DNA of 64,000 nt from Rhabdornis inornatus (Eukaryota; Chordata; Aves; Passeriformes; Rhabdornithidae): assembly GCA_013397075.1 (NCBI GenBank), contig VWZS01000191.1, forward strand, positions 111,347-175,346. The letters run 5' to 3'. Shown here piece after piece: positions 24,568 to 36,955 of the stretch (position 1 is its first letter; every line of letters starts with the position of its first letter). The position numbers and the translations under genes are program-made. The notes under the pieces are model-generated. The model did no database searches. It was not told the origin of the DNA and worked only from the letters and a program-made list of their open reading frames with translations.

Positions 24568-27500
24568 TCACTGCTCAGGGTTTTTGGAGGCCTTTGCTAT
24601 TGGAAGACTCTGCAGTGCAGATTTACTGATGGTGCCATAGGCTTGGGAGTAGCTGCCCATGGATGCCCTTGGATCACCTGCAGCTTCCACGTTTGCAGTG
24701 ATCTGGAACATCTTTTTACTGGGCTTCGGAGGGGGACGAACATCTTTGCTGTGACACTGAGAGTTTCTGTGATTCTGTGAGAAAGAAAAGCCAAGAAAAG
24801 TTAACCTGGAATCAGCTTTCTGGAACGCAAATAGGACACAGGTTTGGCTTTGGTCAGCACTATCCTCTCAGGAGACAAACTCAGGGCACGTGTAGGCTGA
24901 TCTTCTCCCTCTTCTGCTCTTCTTGTCACAGAAAGTTGGTCACAATTCCCTAAAGATTCTTCCAAATGCATAGGCCATCTATGCACCTGCATGTGCAGCA
25001 AGCTCCACAACCCCATCCTGGGGAATAAATGGCTTCTCTTTCTCTCAAAACATTTTGTAAGGGATTCCAAATCAGAGGGGCAGAAAGGTGGGTTGCAAAT
25101 GTACTACTGGACATGCTTGAAAGTTTCTGACAACCTGGGCTAGTGGAAGGTGTCCCTGACCATGGCAGAGGGGTGGAATGAGATGAGTTTTTAGGTCCCT
25201 TCCACCCCAAGCAGGCTGTGATTCTGTGAATCCGTGGTGCCTCCTTCCATACTCTTCCTCTGTCATAAGCTTCTTCCAACCACCTCTGCAGGTGCCAACA
25301 GTCACCAGGCAGCAGGCAGCCAGCTCAAGAGAAAAAAAGCAGGAGCAAGAGGTCATTAAAGAACCCAGTGAGGGTGAGGACTTTTGCAAGGAAGCATGGC
25401 CAAGATCAGGGAAGATGGAGGAACAGAGAGGACAGGACTGACACCCTCACAGCTCAGCAACAGCAATCCATTAGAACAACAGAATCATGAAACCACATAA
25501 TCACTAAGTTTGGAAAAGCCCTCTGAGACCACTGAGTCCAACTGCTCCCCCAACACCGCCAAAGCCACCGCTAATCCATGTCCCCTAGTGCCACATCCAG
25601 TGGCTGTTGAAACTCCCCAGGGATGGGGACTCCACCACTGCCCTAGGGCAGTCTGTGCCAGGGCTGCAGATCTTTTTGCAGAAGGGTTTTTTTCCAATAT
25701 CCAACCTGAACCTCTCCTGGAACCACTTGAGGCCATTTCCTCTCATCCTGTCACTTATTTCCTGAGAGCAGATCCTGACCTCCACCTGGCTGCACCCTCC
25801 TGTCAGGGAGCTGCAGAGAGTGAGAAGGTCCTCCTTTACTCCACAGCTACTGCTGCTGCTCCAGACCCTCCCCCAGCTCTGTTCCCTTCTCTGGACACAC
25901 TCCAGCCCCTCAATGGGGCCCCTCCTTTCTTCTTGTGAAGAGCCCTCACTTGCCCCCAGGACTGGAGGTCCCTCAGCAGTGTCTAGCATAGAGGACAGGT
26001 ACTGCCCTGGGCATCTGGCCACACCGTGGCTGGTACAAGCCAGGTGCCATTGGCCCCCCGCCCACCTGGGCACACCTGAGCTCATGTTCAGCTGCTGTCA
26101 TCAGCACCAGCAGGTGACCTTTTCCAGCCACTCTGCCTGGAGCACTACATGGAGTTGCTGTGACCCAGGTTACCACAAGTAAGGGCTAGAAGTTAAGCTA
26201 CTCACATTGTAAAGGTTCTGCACACTTGTAGGAGAGAGCCGAGTGTCTGGCCACGTGATTTGTCTCCCTGCTTTCTCATAGTTGGAGATTCTGGACTGCT
26301 GAGGTGGTGCAGAACAGTTCCTGATCCCAGCACCAGGATTTGCATTTCCTGCAGAAGGAAAAACATGAGATAAACTAGGAAAATCTGAAGGACACAGAAC
26401 ACATTGACTGAGGCAGGGACAGTCCCATGCTCAACACTCATTCAACAGTGTTTTGTTCTTATGTCATTTCCCTCCCACACTTTCAGCCCCTCATTTTACC
26501 ATGCAAATTCCCTTCATTTGTTTTACAGCACTCATTCTCTCGTCCCCACAACAACACCCCAAGGTGGGTTACACCCCAGTGTAGCAGGGTGGTACCTACT
26601 CTGCACAGTGGTGTGTGTGATGGGGTTGTATATCATTACACTAATCTGTGATCTCTGACACACAGTTCTGGCCAAATCCTTGCTCTGGCTGGATCCTGTT
26701 GGTTGGACCCCAGCTGCGGCTCCAGTGTGCACGTGTGAAGGGTTTAGAAGAGGGGGTGTTGGTTCTTGCTGGCCTTTCCTGGTGGGTACAGTCACTGAGC
26801 TGAAACCTGGGAGAAGTGTGCTGGATTCAGACTGGCTCAGCTGCATGTTTTCTCTCTGCCCTTGCTCCTTTGGAAGGCTCTTTGACTTCTTTTCAAGGAT
26901 CATCTGCAGAACAGAAATACTTGTTAGACTTAGTACAGCAATAGAGCAGAAAAATAAAACATCAAAACAAAGAGGAATACTTACACATATCTGCAAGTTA
27001 TTTTACAGGGTAAGTAACAAGTATAATTTTGGAACTAGATGATCTTTAAAGTACCTTTCAACCCAAACCATTCTGTGAATCTTTCTCAGACATCATGCTT
27101 CAGAGATTTTTCTTTGCCCTGTGGGAATTTGACATTTGATGAAAGTACCTCATATAATTTATTTCTATATTCTGCCACAGACAGCTGGACATCATCACCC
27201 AAAGGAAGGATCACATCAAAATCCAAAGAGGGCTCCCTGGAAGGACAGTGGAATCTAAGAAAATGAGAACACATCATGTAATTCACTGACTGGAAACAGA
27301 TTATTAAAATTTAAACAGGATTGTTAAACAGTCTCGTGTAAATAGGGTTGGAAAAAATAAAGAATTAGCTTTGCCATTTTTTATGTAATGCATTTAAAGA
27401 AAATTTGTGCCAAGACCAGGTTTGTAATGTCTCAGAAGACATCGGGGAAGCTGCATATTGGTGTCACTCTCACCTGCTCACATAAGGATGCTGCAGAGCC

Positions 27501-30500
27501 TCCTCTGCTGTGAGCCGTTTGTCAGGGTTAAATACCAGAAGTTTCTTCAGCAGATCCAAGGCAGGCAGTGGAGTAGAGGATGGGAAAATCTCCTCAAATG
27601 CTACTCGCTGCCTAGAAGTCAGAAAAAAAATATACAAGTTCTCAGTGTTTAATTCCCAGTGAAGGCAGGAGTGAAAGTTCCAGAATCACATCAAGGTGAC
27701 ACCAGACACGAGTTCACTCACAAAGTGCCTCGTAGTCACTGAATCCTAGAATGGTTTGGCTGGGAAGGGACTTTAAAGCTCATCACTTTCCAGCCCCATG
27801 ATCCCACAAATCTAAACCTGAGATTATAGAAACATACTTCTCTGTAATTTATAGAGAAAATAAAATTTAAAAATCTGGTTTTGCATTTTGAAATCCTGAC
27901 TATAATTGTGAACATAATGAAGAAGAAAGTATCTTGAAAAAAATAAGTTTTAAGGACCAAATCTTACTCATATTTTAAATAATTTTTATTTAAGGAGACA
28001 ACTTAGAGCCCTCTCCAGTGCCTTAAGAGGCTCAAAGACAGCTGGAGAGGGACTCTGGACAAGGGCCTGGAGTGACAGCACAAGTGGGAAGGATTCCCAC
28101 TGCCAGAGTGCAGGGTTAGCTGGGGTATTCAGAAGAAATTATAGCTTGTGAGGGTACTGAGGGACTGGAATGATTTCCTGGAGAAGCTGTGGCTGCCCCA
28201 TCCCTGGAAGGCCAGGCTGGATGGAGCTTGGAGCAACCTGGTCTAGTGAAAGGGGTCCTTGTCCATGACAGGGGGGTGGAATGAGATGATCTTTAAGGTC
28301 CCTTCCCACTCAAACTATTCTGTGGTTCCAGCACTCCGTGGTCCTACATTAGATGATCTGAGACACACAAACACCTCAAGCTTACCGGGAACTCATCTGG
28401 TTAATAACTGAGGCCTTGTACTCTGACTGCAGAGCCAAAATATCTGCAATAATAAAAAGATACTGTTACTGCCAAGATGAGGATTAGCAAAGCTACACAG
28501 TTTATGAAGGAAAGCCAATATTTGATATTAACATAGGAAATTGTCCTCATAAAACTCAGTCGGAGATCTATGGAAGGGAGATGGAATATTTACTGATAAA
28601 TTTTCTAAGCTGATTTTTGAATTCCTATTTATTAATCATACACTTCATAAACTTGCATTCTCCCAGTAACAGATGCAGAAGCACCACAATATCTGAATTT
28701 CTTATTTTCTTCTAACACTAAGGATGGAGATTTTAATTTCTTTTGAAAGGTGCCAGAATGAACGAGAGATACCTTCTTCCCTGACCCAGCCAGGCTGCTT
28801 TCTTCCACTCTTAACCCCTTCTCTAGATACCTTTCCCTGCAGCAGAGTCCTACCTTCTGGGGACGGAGGAGGGATGACCCTCAGGATCTGCTCTATTTGA
28901 TTCATTGTTGATGTTCCAGGAAAAAGGGGTTTCCCAAGCAGCATCTCTCCGAGAATACAGCCAATGCTCCACATGTCTACACCCTTGGTGTAACTACAAA
29001 CAGCAACAGAACAGAGGTAGGATTAAATCAAGCAAATATTTTCTTGTACCTAGTATTCACATCACCTACATTGATTTATTCGCTAGAAAGCATGCTTGGT
29101 GACTTCTCAAATATAAATGCTCACAGGTTTGAACTATAAATTGAATAACATTTGGCAGTCATGAGACTGGCAAGCATGAAACAGAAAGGAGATTTATCCT
29201 ACTTGAAGTTTAGTCCAAGAAACCATAAAAGGAAATATATTACAGGGAAATGCCATAACCAGGTAATATATTAAAGGAAATGCCAGAACAAGGCATTACA
29301 TCCTTTTCACATGACCAAGAATGAAGATATACATTATTCTTCAGAAACAATTGACTTTGGTCATAATGCATGTATGAAGTAGTTACAATTACTTAAGAAT
29401 TACATTTTTAAGCAAAGTAAATGTCAAATAGTGGGTACAGTACAGTTTGCAAAACATCAGCTTTTAAAATTTGGGATACTACCCTGCATCTATTTATTTA
29501 CTTTTCTGGTTTTTCATATTTAATTAAAAAAAAAAAGGACTAAGCTTGACTTACAGGCAGCTGGCTTAACATTTGCTATGGGAATATTTCGTGAAGGTCT
29601 ATCAAAAAACACTGCTTCAATTTGGAAAAGAGGACTTATGCTCTCAAGCAGATTTTGTAAAGTTGTGGATTTAAGGAGAAGATGGTGGGAGAAAGGGTGA
29701 CAAACAGATGAGCTGCTCATGTATGTACATTGAGACTGTAAGAACATAGGAAGGGCATCTATGTGTTCATAAGAGGTTTTTATGTCACAGAAGTTTGATT
29801 GTATACTAAAAAAGCAGACTGCTGACATGACACTCTATCTGGTGATGCTGAAAATTAAAAGACTGATGGCTTTTAGAAAAAAACAATTTGCAAGTGGTGG
29901 AGAGGTGCCAGGCTGCCACCCCCCCACTCACCTGCGAGAGGCCAGCAGGATCTCGGGCGCTCGGTACCAGCGCGTGGCCACGTACTCAGTGAGGGCAGGG
30001 CTGGGCTGCTCCTCGCCCAGCTGCCACAGGGAACGGGCCAGCCCAAAGTCACACAGCTTCACACAGCACTGGGCATCCAGCAGGACATTGGAAGGCTGCA
30101 TTGAACACAGCAGAATTCATTAGCCTTTTACTCTCTGAATAGCAGAAGACTGTTATCAAGGTTCTCTCATGAGTCTCATACTTCTATATTTCTTCATATT
30201 TTTCCTATGGAGACAGGCTGGGACAGCTGGGGGTATTCACCCTGGAGAAAAGGTTCCAGGGAGATCTTAGACCACTTTCCAGTGCCTAAAGAGGTGCCAA
30301 GAGAGCTTGAGAGGGACTTTGAACACAGGCCTGGACAGCACAAGGGGGAATGGCTTCCCACTGCCAGAGGGCAGGGTTAGATGGGATATTGGGAAGGAAT
30401 TATTCCCTGTGAGGGTCGGGAGGCCCTGGCACAGGGTGCTCAGAGAAGCTGTGGCTGCTCCATCCCTGGAAGTTTTCCAGGTCAGGTTGGACAGGGCTTG

Positions 30501-33500
30501 AAGCAACCTGGGCTAGTGGAAGGTGTCCCTGTCAATGGCAGTCGGTGGGAATGGATGAGCTTTGAAGGTCCCTTCCATCCCAAATCAATCTGTGATTTTA
30601 TTTAGTGTTTAACAGAAAACTGGAGGGAAGGATACAGAGCATGACCAAAATGTACCTTCTGATCCCTGTGAATAACATTCCCTGAGTGGATGAATTTAGT
30701 TGCCTTCAGGAGTTGGTAAAGAATGTAACACTTGTGGATATCTTTCAGCAAATTCCCCTTCTTAATCACAGCATGTAAATCAGTCTCTGTAAGATACCAG
30801 TAATATATTGACATCAGTAAATACCAGTAGTACCATGAACATTCATGTATATCACCACCACACCACTAGCAAAGTGATAGCAAGGATAACTCCTAAGACA
30901 GGCTGGGTATGAATGGCTGCTGAAATGCTGAGTCTTACCCATGGACTCGAAGATGAGGTAGATGTCCTTGTCATTCTCTGCTTGGATAACATCGAGCAGC
31001 TTGATGATATTTGGATGTTCCCCAAATTCCTGCACAGGGAAGAGACCCAGCTGTAAAAATCACGTGTTTTGCTTGTGAATCATAAAAAGGGACAATAACC
31101 TATTTCAGTTTGTATTATTGTCTAGAACAAGCGTTAACATGCTATTTCCTCCATTAGACTTCTTCTGAAATGAAATTTTAAGAAGGATTTCAGTTTGTTC
31201 CATAGCAGGAAACCAGTCAGTTAATAAAAAAAAAAAATCTGTTGAATGAGACATTAGTTCTAACGCTCCCTCTATATTATTTATAATAAAATCCAGTCCC
31301 CTTTATGCACCTCAGCATTTCCTACTGAACCAAAGAATTATTGTGGCATGAAAATAGATCATAGCTGCCCTCAACATTCATAGGTAAAAACCCAAACAAT
31401 CAGAATATGTCCATCTGAGGGCTGGCTCACACAATCAAAGGCTACTTTGAGGAACTGACTGGATGGTGATCAGACAGCACACAGAGATACCTGAACAGGT
31501 ATCACACTGCAGGTGGAGTCCATCCTCACATTTTTGCAGACTGACAATCCTCATGGGATCATTACGTTTATCCCCAGCTTTAACAGCTTTTATTTCCCAC
31601 TTCTGTGCAGCCAGGGACACCATAAGCACTTCATAATACTCCAACATTTTATAATGTGTAACATCTAGGAAAGTTCACAAAACAACACATTCACGTGCAG
31701 CAACCTGTGAAAACACACTCACCAAGCAGGGATACCCAGCCAGGCCATCACACACTTGGTTTTCATTCTGAGAATAGTCACAATACCCATCCAAATGATC
31801 TAAAGAAGGTTTTTACCCAAAAGGGGATATTGCTCTAGAGATGCAGCTAAATCTTGACAGTGTTACTTGAGTCCTATTTAGGAAGAAAAACTCCACTGTC
31901 TCACACTGCCTTGCCCTGAAACTGATAACAGAAAGTAATGAAAAAATTTCAATCTGTTCTAAAAAAAAAACATGTTACCTTGAAAAAAATCTTGTCAGGG
32001 CCAGTTCTATTATTCTTTGCCCAAAGTATAATAATGCTATTAACATACTTACCAAAATGACATTCTAAAACTGGCTTAAAATGCCCCCACAGATCTACAA
32101 CTACACTCAACAGCAAACACAAAACCTGCAAGCAATAACCAGAGCATCAGAGAATCATTCACACCCCAAAGTCTACAGCAACTTCTCAATTCGAATAATT
32201 GAGAAACATAATGTAAAACAATAACCTAGTCCACCAAATGACCTTGTGATAAACATCAAGATTGAACAAAGCAATTATTATGCACAGACAAACAAATTAA
32301 GACAAACATGCAGTTATGAATAACGGAGTATTTTTCACGTGTTTTCCTTTCTGAGCCCTCAATCTTGCATCTCAAGAAAGAGGTTTAAAATAGGAGGGGA
32401 AACCAAAATTCTTGAAGTCCATTGAGCACCAAAAGTTATGGAAGTACGGACTAAACAGCACTTTAACTTCCTTCTCCCTGCCCTCCACTGCCAAGTGACT
32501 CCTTCTTTCCTTCAGAAGAAATATCCTTTTTTCCCCTGCTCTTCCTCCATCCATCCATTCCAGGAGTGCTGCACTTTCAGAGATGATCTAACTTAGAGGT
32601 AATTCACTTCTAAGGAATTGTTTCTATTTTTAGCTTTAAAGTTTGCAGCTTCTATTTCAGCCTTCAAGAATTACTAAAAAGTAAAAAAATGCCATCTCTT
32701 TCCTACTTAAACTTGGCAGTGCTAGGAAATACCTCTTCTGTGAGCCCTGCCTCACTTGTGTCCTTAGAAAATCACAAGTTATACCAACATTATTCCAAAA
32801 TATTGATGTTTCTACATGGTAAGTCTGAGGAGGAGTGGCTAGATAATTGGAATGCCACTGATAAGGTAAATTATACCAAAACAAGAGTAGTCTTACGTTA
32901 TTCCTTGCAGAAGATCCCTTTTGCTTTTGGTTTGATTATTTTAAGTGATTAAATTGCTTACAGCATGATGGAGGAAAACAATTTTGAAATGTAAATCCCT
33001 CTCCCACTCCGGCCTCTCTTCCAACCATGGCAGTTAAAATGTAAGAGAAACAGTTTCAATCCACAAAGAAGCAAAAAGTGACAGAGGTGCAGATGTGCGG
33101 ATGCTGCAGCAGACACATGGCTAAAAATGGGGAAAGAGCAGGAAAGAGTAAAAACAAGACCAAATGGAGAGTGTTTCATACAGGTGGGTTCACCCTGAAA
33201 GGCTCTTTGCCAAGATGTTGCACAAAACAAATTAAAGATTTCTCACTAATAACACTAAGATTTAACACTAATAAATGACTGTTACATTTTGGAAAACAAT
33301 AGGAAGAAAATACTTAGACATGAGAGATAACAAAAAAACAGAGAAGAGGGGGAATACGGACATTACCTGCAGGAACATAATCTCTCGAAATGTTCTCTAG
33401 AAATAAAGAAAAAACAGTTTATTATCACCTCAAGAGAAAGGCAGAACACAGATGCAGTTTGGTGACAATGTTAAATCCACTCCTCTTTTGTACATGCCAC

Positions 33501-36414
33501 GATACACAAAACTTGATATTTGTTGTTTGTTTTTATCCCAATATAGCTGCAGACTATATTGTTACATGCATAATTATCATCTTTCAGAGACAAAAATCCT
33601 GAAAATACCTATGGAATCCCATCATGTCTCAGAACACAACAGGACAATAATTTCTCACCTGAGCATCTGTTCTGTTCCTGAAAGCATCAAAAATCTTTTT
33701 AACAGCAACTGTTTCTCCTGTCTTGCGGTCAATTGCTTTCCAGACGATGCCATAGGCCTGCAGAGAAGCACGGACAGGTGAGCAGTGTGCTGACACCTGC
33801 ACACAGCTCTGCTGACACCTGCATGCAGCTCAGGCCTGCCATGGAACCAGAATGTGTTCCATGACAGACTGGAAGCAGAGGTGATGGAAGCTGATGGAAG
33901 AGAGAGAGATTAGGCCAAGGAGCCACACCACTCAGGAGACAGACTGAGAGACTTGGGGTTGCTCAGCCTGGAGTAGAGAAGACTGCAGGGAGACTTTAGA
34001 GCTCCTTCCAGTGAAAGGGCTCCAAGAGAGCTCGAGAGGGTCTTTAGACAAGGGCCTGGAGTGGCAACACACACTGGAAGGGCTTTCCACTGCCAGAGGT
34101 CAGGGTTTAGATGGGATTTGGGAATAAATCCTTCCCCGGGAGGGTGGTAAGGCCCTAGCACAGGTTGCCCAGATCAGCGTGGCTGCCCCTTCACTGGAAG
34201 TGTCCAAAGCCAGGTTGGATGGGGTTTGGTGCAGCCTGGGCTAGTGTAAGCTGTCCATGCCCATGGCAGGGGGCGGGAATGAGCAGGCTTTAAAGTCTCT
34301 TCCATGCCAGACTCTTGTGATTCCATGACTCTGCAGGGAGAGCAGCCCTGAGAAGGACTTGGGGGTGCTGGTGGATGAAAACCTGGAAATGAGCTGACAA
34401 CATGTACTAGCAACCCAGACAGCCACCCGTGTCCTGGGATGCATCAAAAGAAGGGCAACCAGGGGATCAGGCCCAGCTGGTTCGTGGTTGTGACAGGCAG
34501 GTTCTGCCTGACCAACCTGATCTCCCTCTGTGTCAGTGTGACCTGGAAAGGCTGCATCGATGGGATGGGACTGATGGGCCAAGCCCAACGGTGCAAGGGC
34601 CAACAAGGCCAAGGTCTTGCTCTTGGGTCACAACAATCCTATGAAACACACCAGGCTCGGGACAGAGTGGCTGGAAAGCTGGAAAAGGACCTGGCGGTGG
34701 TGGTGACAGTGGCTGAACATGAGCCCAGGTGTGCCCAGGTGGCAAGATGCCAACGGCACCTGGATTTTACTAGCCATGGTGTAGCTGGCAGGTCAAGAGA
34801 GATAATTGTTCGCCTGCATTTGACTTTGGTGAGATTCCCACCTGGAGCACTGCATCCAGCTGGTGCTAGTCAGTGCAAATAAGACATGGAGCAGTTTGAG
34901 CAGGTGCAGAGAAGGGCCCTGGAGGTGCTCTGAGGGCTGGAGGCCCTCTGCTCTGGAGCCAGGCTGAGCCAGCTGGGGGTGTTCAGTCTGGAGAAGAGAA
35001 GGCTCCAAGGAGAATTTACTGTGGTCTTTCAAAACTGAAAGGGGGGCAGTAAGAAGAATAGAGACTTTTTACCAAAGTCTGTAGTGACAGCATCCCAGAA
35101 TTGCTGAGGTTGGAAAGGCCTCCAAGACTACTGGGTCCAACCACTAACACAGCACTGTCAGGTCCAACACTAAACCTTTTTTTTCAATTAAAAGCTGTGT
35201 TGTCTGTCAAGCGAACAGAACTTCTACCTGAGTTTTCCCTAATCTGGATAACTGCGATATCAGTAAATGAAGATTACTCAGTCTCACTTGTGGTACAGAT
35301 CCAGTTTTTTTATTTTAGGCCATGGATTTGAATCTTGACTTTCCACAGCCTAGGACCTCCTTTACCTTTGCACAAAGGGATCACATCCCATCAGACATGC
35401 CCATTTAATGTTTAAATACTTGTACAAAGCAAAAGAGCTGCAATGTATGATTCTAGTGATTAAACACTCGTGTAAGGACATCAAGGCAGGCTTCCCAGTA
35501 ACATGTGTGGTCCTGGAGCATGGGATCAGGACCTTTGCCATGCATCAGGCAGTAAAGACAGTTGTACGAATACCTCAGGTGAGTGCTACAGTACTACCCT
35601 GCTGGCAATTGGGAAAAAGCCTCAAGTTGTACCAGGGGAGGTTCAGGTTGGATATCAGAAAAAAACCCTTCTGCAAAGGGCTGTGCAGCCCTGACACGGA
35701 CTGCCCTGGGGAAGATTTAACAGCCACTGGATGTGGCACTTAGAGACATGAATTAGTGGTGGCTTTGGCATTGCTGAGGGAGCGGTTGGACTCCACAGGC
35801 TCAGGGGGCTTTTCCACCTCAGTGATTTCTTGACTCTGTGAACATAATGAGGGAAATACTTAAATACTTGTATCAACGCAACTAAATGATAGCAAAGAGC
35901 TGCCAAAATAGAAAAGCAGGTAACTCGGGAGGGTTTAGAGACTGTCTGAGGAGACATACCTTAGAAATTGCCATTGTTCACGTAAAAAAGTACATTTTAT
36001 GGAAAAGATATGACCTGATGCAGCACGATCTGAAGTGATGGGGTTACAGTAAATGTAGAAGGATTTGGCAGGCACAGAGAGAACTTGAGAGTACTTTGAG
36101 ACTCAGATCCATTTTACTCTTTTCTTTTGAGCTCTTACAGTCCCCCGTAGTTCCCCTGGCTCACCTGGCGCTTCCACCGGGCCCTGAGCGACAGATAGGG
36201 TTCCCACGGGCGCCTGAACTCCCAAACACCGCCCCAGCGTCCCCGGGCCGCCTGGAGCTCTCACGGTGCCCTGAAATCCACACGGGGCCCCGAGCTCTCA
36301 TGGGCGCTCTCAGCTCCCAGAGGCCAACCCCCTCCAGGCACTCACCCCCTTGCCCAGGCGCCTCTTGATCTCGTATCTGCGGCACACGAGCGGTTCCACC
36401 TCGGGTGGGCTCAT
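24568..36414 (-). CDS. MAPK15: MAPK15 (ERK7/ERK8) atypical MAP kinase
   Basis: Thirteen coding exons on the minus strand, in gene order: 36414-36346, 33757-33659, 33396-33367, 31029-30939, 30786-30656, 30095-29932, 28993-28854, 28443-28386, 27611-27474, 27254-27149, 26903-26600, 26348-26206, 24774-24568. All phases join, giving 559 residues (human 544). Kinase domain residues 14-305: glycine loop GKGAYG (21-26), Lys43, alphaC Glu61, HRDQK (136-140), DFG (156-158), activation motif TEY (176-178), then VATRWYRAPE. YEMI at 341-344 fits the LC3-interacting motif known in human MAPK15. The C-terminal tail is divergent but ends with SYSQAYGT and SALQSLP, as in mammals. Exons 11-13 rest on splice phase plus this weak tail similarity. 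Known roles are autophagy, ciliogenesis and genome protection, with autophosphorylation of TEY. All catalytic residues are present, so the kinase should be active. Confidence 0.95.
25110..25237 (+). mobile_element. CR1 fragment in MAPK15 intron 12
   Basis: ACAACCTGGGCTAGTGGAAG followed by a TGTGATTCTGTGAATCCGTG tail. Confidence 0.85.
25478..26185 (-). mobile_element. Longer CR1 fragment in MAPK15 intron 12
   Basis: A 3' end (CAACAGAATCATGAAACC) runs into internal CR1 sequence at 25990-26180 (reverse of GAACATGAGCTCAGGTGTGC). At about 700 bases it is one of the longest CR1 copies here. Confidence 0.85.
27030..27085 (+). mobile_element. CR1 3'-tip fragment
   Basis: ACTAGATGATCTTTAAAGTA and TTTCAACCCAAACCATTCTG, just after the MAPK15 exon 10 donor. 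Confidence 0.8.
27738..27800 (-). mobile_element. CR1 3'-tip fragment
   Basis: GAATCCTAGAATGGTTTGGC and GAAGGGACTTTAAAGCTCAT. Confidence 0.8.
28000..28345 (+). mobile_element. CR1 fragment in MAPK15 intron 8
   Basis: CAAGGGCCTGGAGTGACAGC through GATCTTTAAGGTCCCTTCCC. Confidence 0.92.
30210..30600 (+). mobile_element. CR1 fragment in MAPK15 intron 5
   Basis: GACAGGCTGGGACAGCTGGG through AGCTTTGAAGGTCCCTTCCA and the tail. Confidence 0.93.
33930..34330 (+). mobile_element. CR1 fragment in MAPK15 intron 1
   Basis: TTGGGGTTGCTCAGCCTGG through a CTTGTGATTCCATGACTCTG tail. Confidence 0.92.
34331..35040 (+). mobile_element. Internal CR1 fragment directly after the previous one
   Basis: CTTGGGGGTGCTGGTGGATG, GCCCAGGTGTGCCCAGGTGG and GCAGAGAAGGGCCCTGGAGG are CR1 sequence from further 5' than the adjoining copy, so it is a separate insertion whose 3' end is lost. 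Confidence 0.88.
35090..35165 (-). mobile_element. CR1 3'-tip fragment
   Basis: ATCCCAGAATTGCTGAGGTT and GGGTCCAACCACTAAC. Confidence 0.78.
35605..35845 (+). mobile_element. CR1 fragment of the subfamily seen at 6893
   Basis: GGTTCAGGTTGGATATCAGA, GTGGTGGCTTTGGCATTGCT and CTCAGGGGGCTTTTCCACCT. Confidence 0.85.
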
Positions 36415-36530
36415 GGCGGCGCCTCTCGGTCGGCTCCCGCTGCCATGGAAACGGCTCCGCGCACGGCGCATGCGCACGTGGCTCGAGCGCCGAGGGAGGC
36501 GGGGCGGGGCGGGGCTGGGGGCGCTCCCTG
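36412..36530 (-). promoter_or_regulatory. MAPK15 core promoter region
   Basis: GC-rich sequence just upstream of the MAPK15 ATG (36414). It has no TATA box but holds an RFX-type X-box (36439-36452), an NRF1 palindrome GCGCATGCGCA (36466-36476), an overlapping E-box CACGTG (36475-36480) and GGGGCGGGGC Sp1-type boxes (about 36498-36516). The transcription start is not known. Confidence 0.6.
36439..36452 (+). promoter_or_regulatory. RFX X-box candidate
   Basis: GCTGCCATGGAAAC fits the X-box pattern RYYNYY-(1-3)-RRNRAC at every fixed position, 25-38 bases before the MAPK15 start codon. RFX factors drive cilium genes and MAPK15 acts at basal bodies, so the site makes sense, though binding is inferred. 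Confidence 0.5.
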
Positions 36531-36531
36531 C

Positions 36532-36768
36532 GAGGGACGGCACAAGGCCAATGGCGGCGAGCCGTCACCGGGCAGCGTTAGATGGGATTTGGGAGAGAAT
36601 CCTTCCCTGTGAGGGACGGCACAAGGGCAATGGCGGCGAGCCGTCACCGGGCAGCGTTAGATGGGATTTGGGAGAGAATCCTTCCCTGTGAGGGACGGCA
36701 CAAGGGCGATGGCGGCGAGCCGTCACCGGGCAGCGTTAGATGGGATTTGGGAAAGAATCCTTCCCTGT
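36532..36768. repeat. 79-bp triplication upstream of MAPK15
   Basis: Three copies start at 36532, 36611 and 36690, each 79 bases with only a few differences. Each unit joins a GC-rich part (GAGGGACGGCACAAGG, ATGGCGGCGAG, CCGTCACCGGGCAGC) to about 38 bases of CR1 (GTTAGATGGGATTTGGGA, GAATCCTTCCCTGTGAGGG). The last copy runs on into the rest of the CR1, so the CR1 inserted first and the junction was then amplified. Confidence 0.93.
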
Positions 36769-36955
36769 GAGGGCAGGCAGGCCCTGGCACAGTGTGACCA
36801 GAGCAGCTGTGGCTGCCACATCCCTGGCAGTGCCCAAGGCCAGGCTGGACGGGGCTTGGAGCAGCCTGGGGCAGTGGAAGGTGTCCCTGCCAGGGCAGGG
36901 GTGGCGCTGAGTGAGTTTTAAGATCCATTCCAAGGTAAAGCATTCTGAGATTAAA
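36732..36955 (+). mobile_element. CR1 fragment upstream of MAPK15, partly triplicated
   Basis: GTTAGATGGGATTTGGGAAA through GAAGGTGTCCCTGCC to an ATTCTGAGATTAAATGATAC tail. Its first 38 bases were copied into the two upstream repeats. It is the last CR1 before the AT-rich stretch. Confidence 0.9.

Noticed and set aside
28702..28974. 90-codon frame as a separate small gene
   Set aside because: It is MAPK15 exon 7 read through into the intron.
34174..34882. Frames of 79-147 codons on both strands
   Set aside because: They fall in CR1 sequence with no reverse-transcriptase motifs; 5'-truncated non-coding copies.
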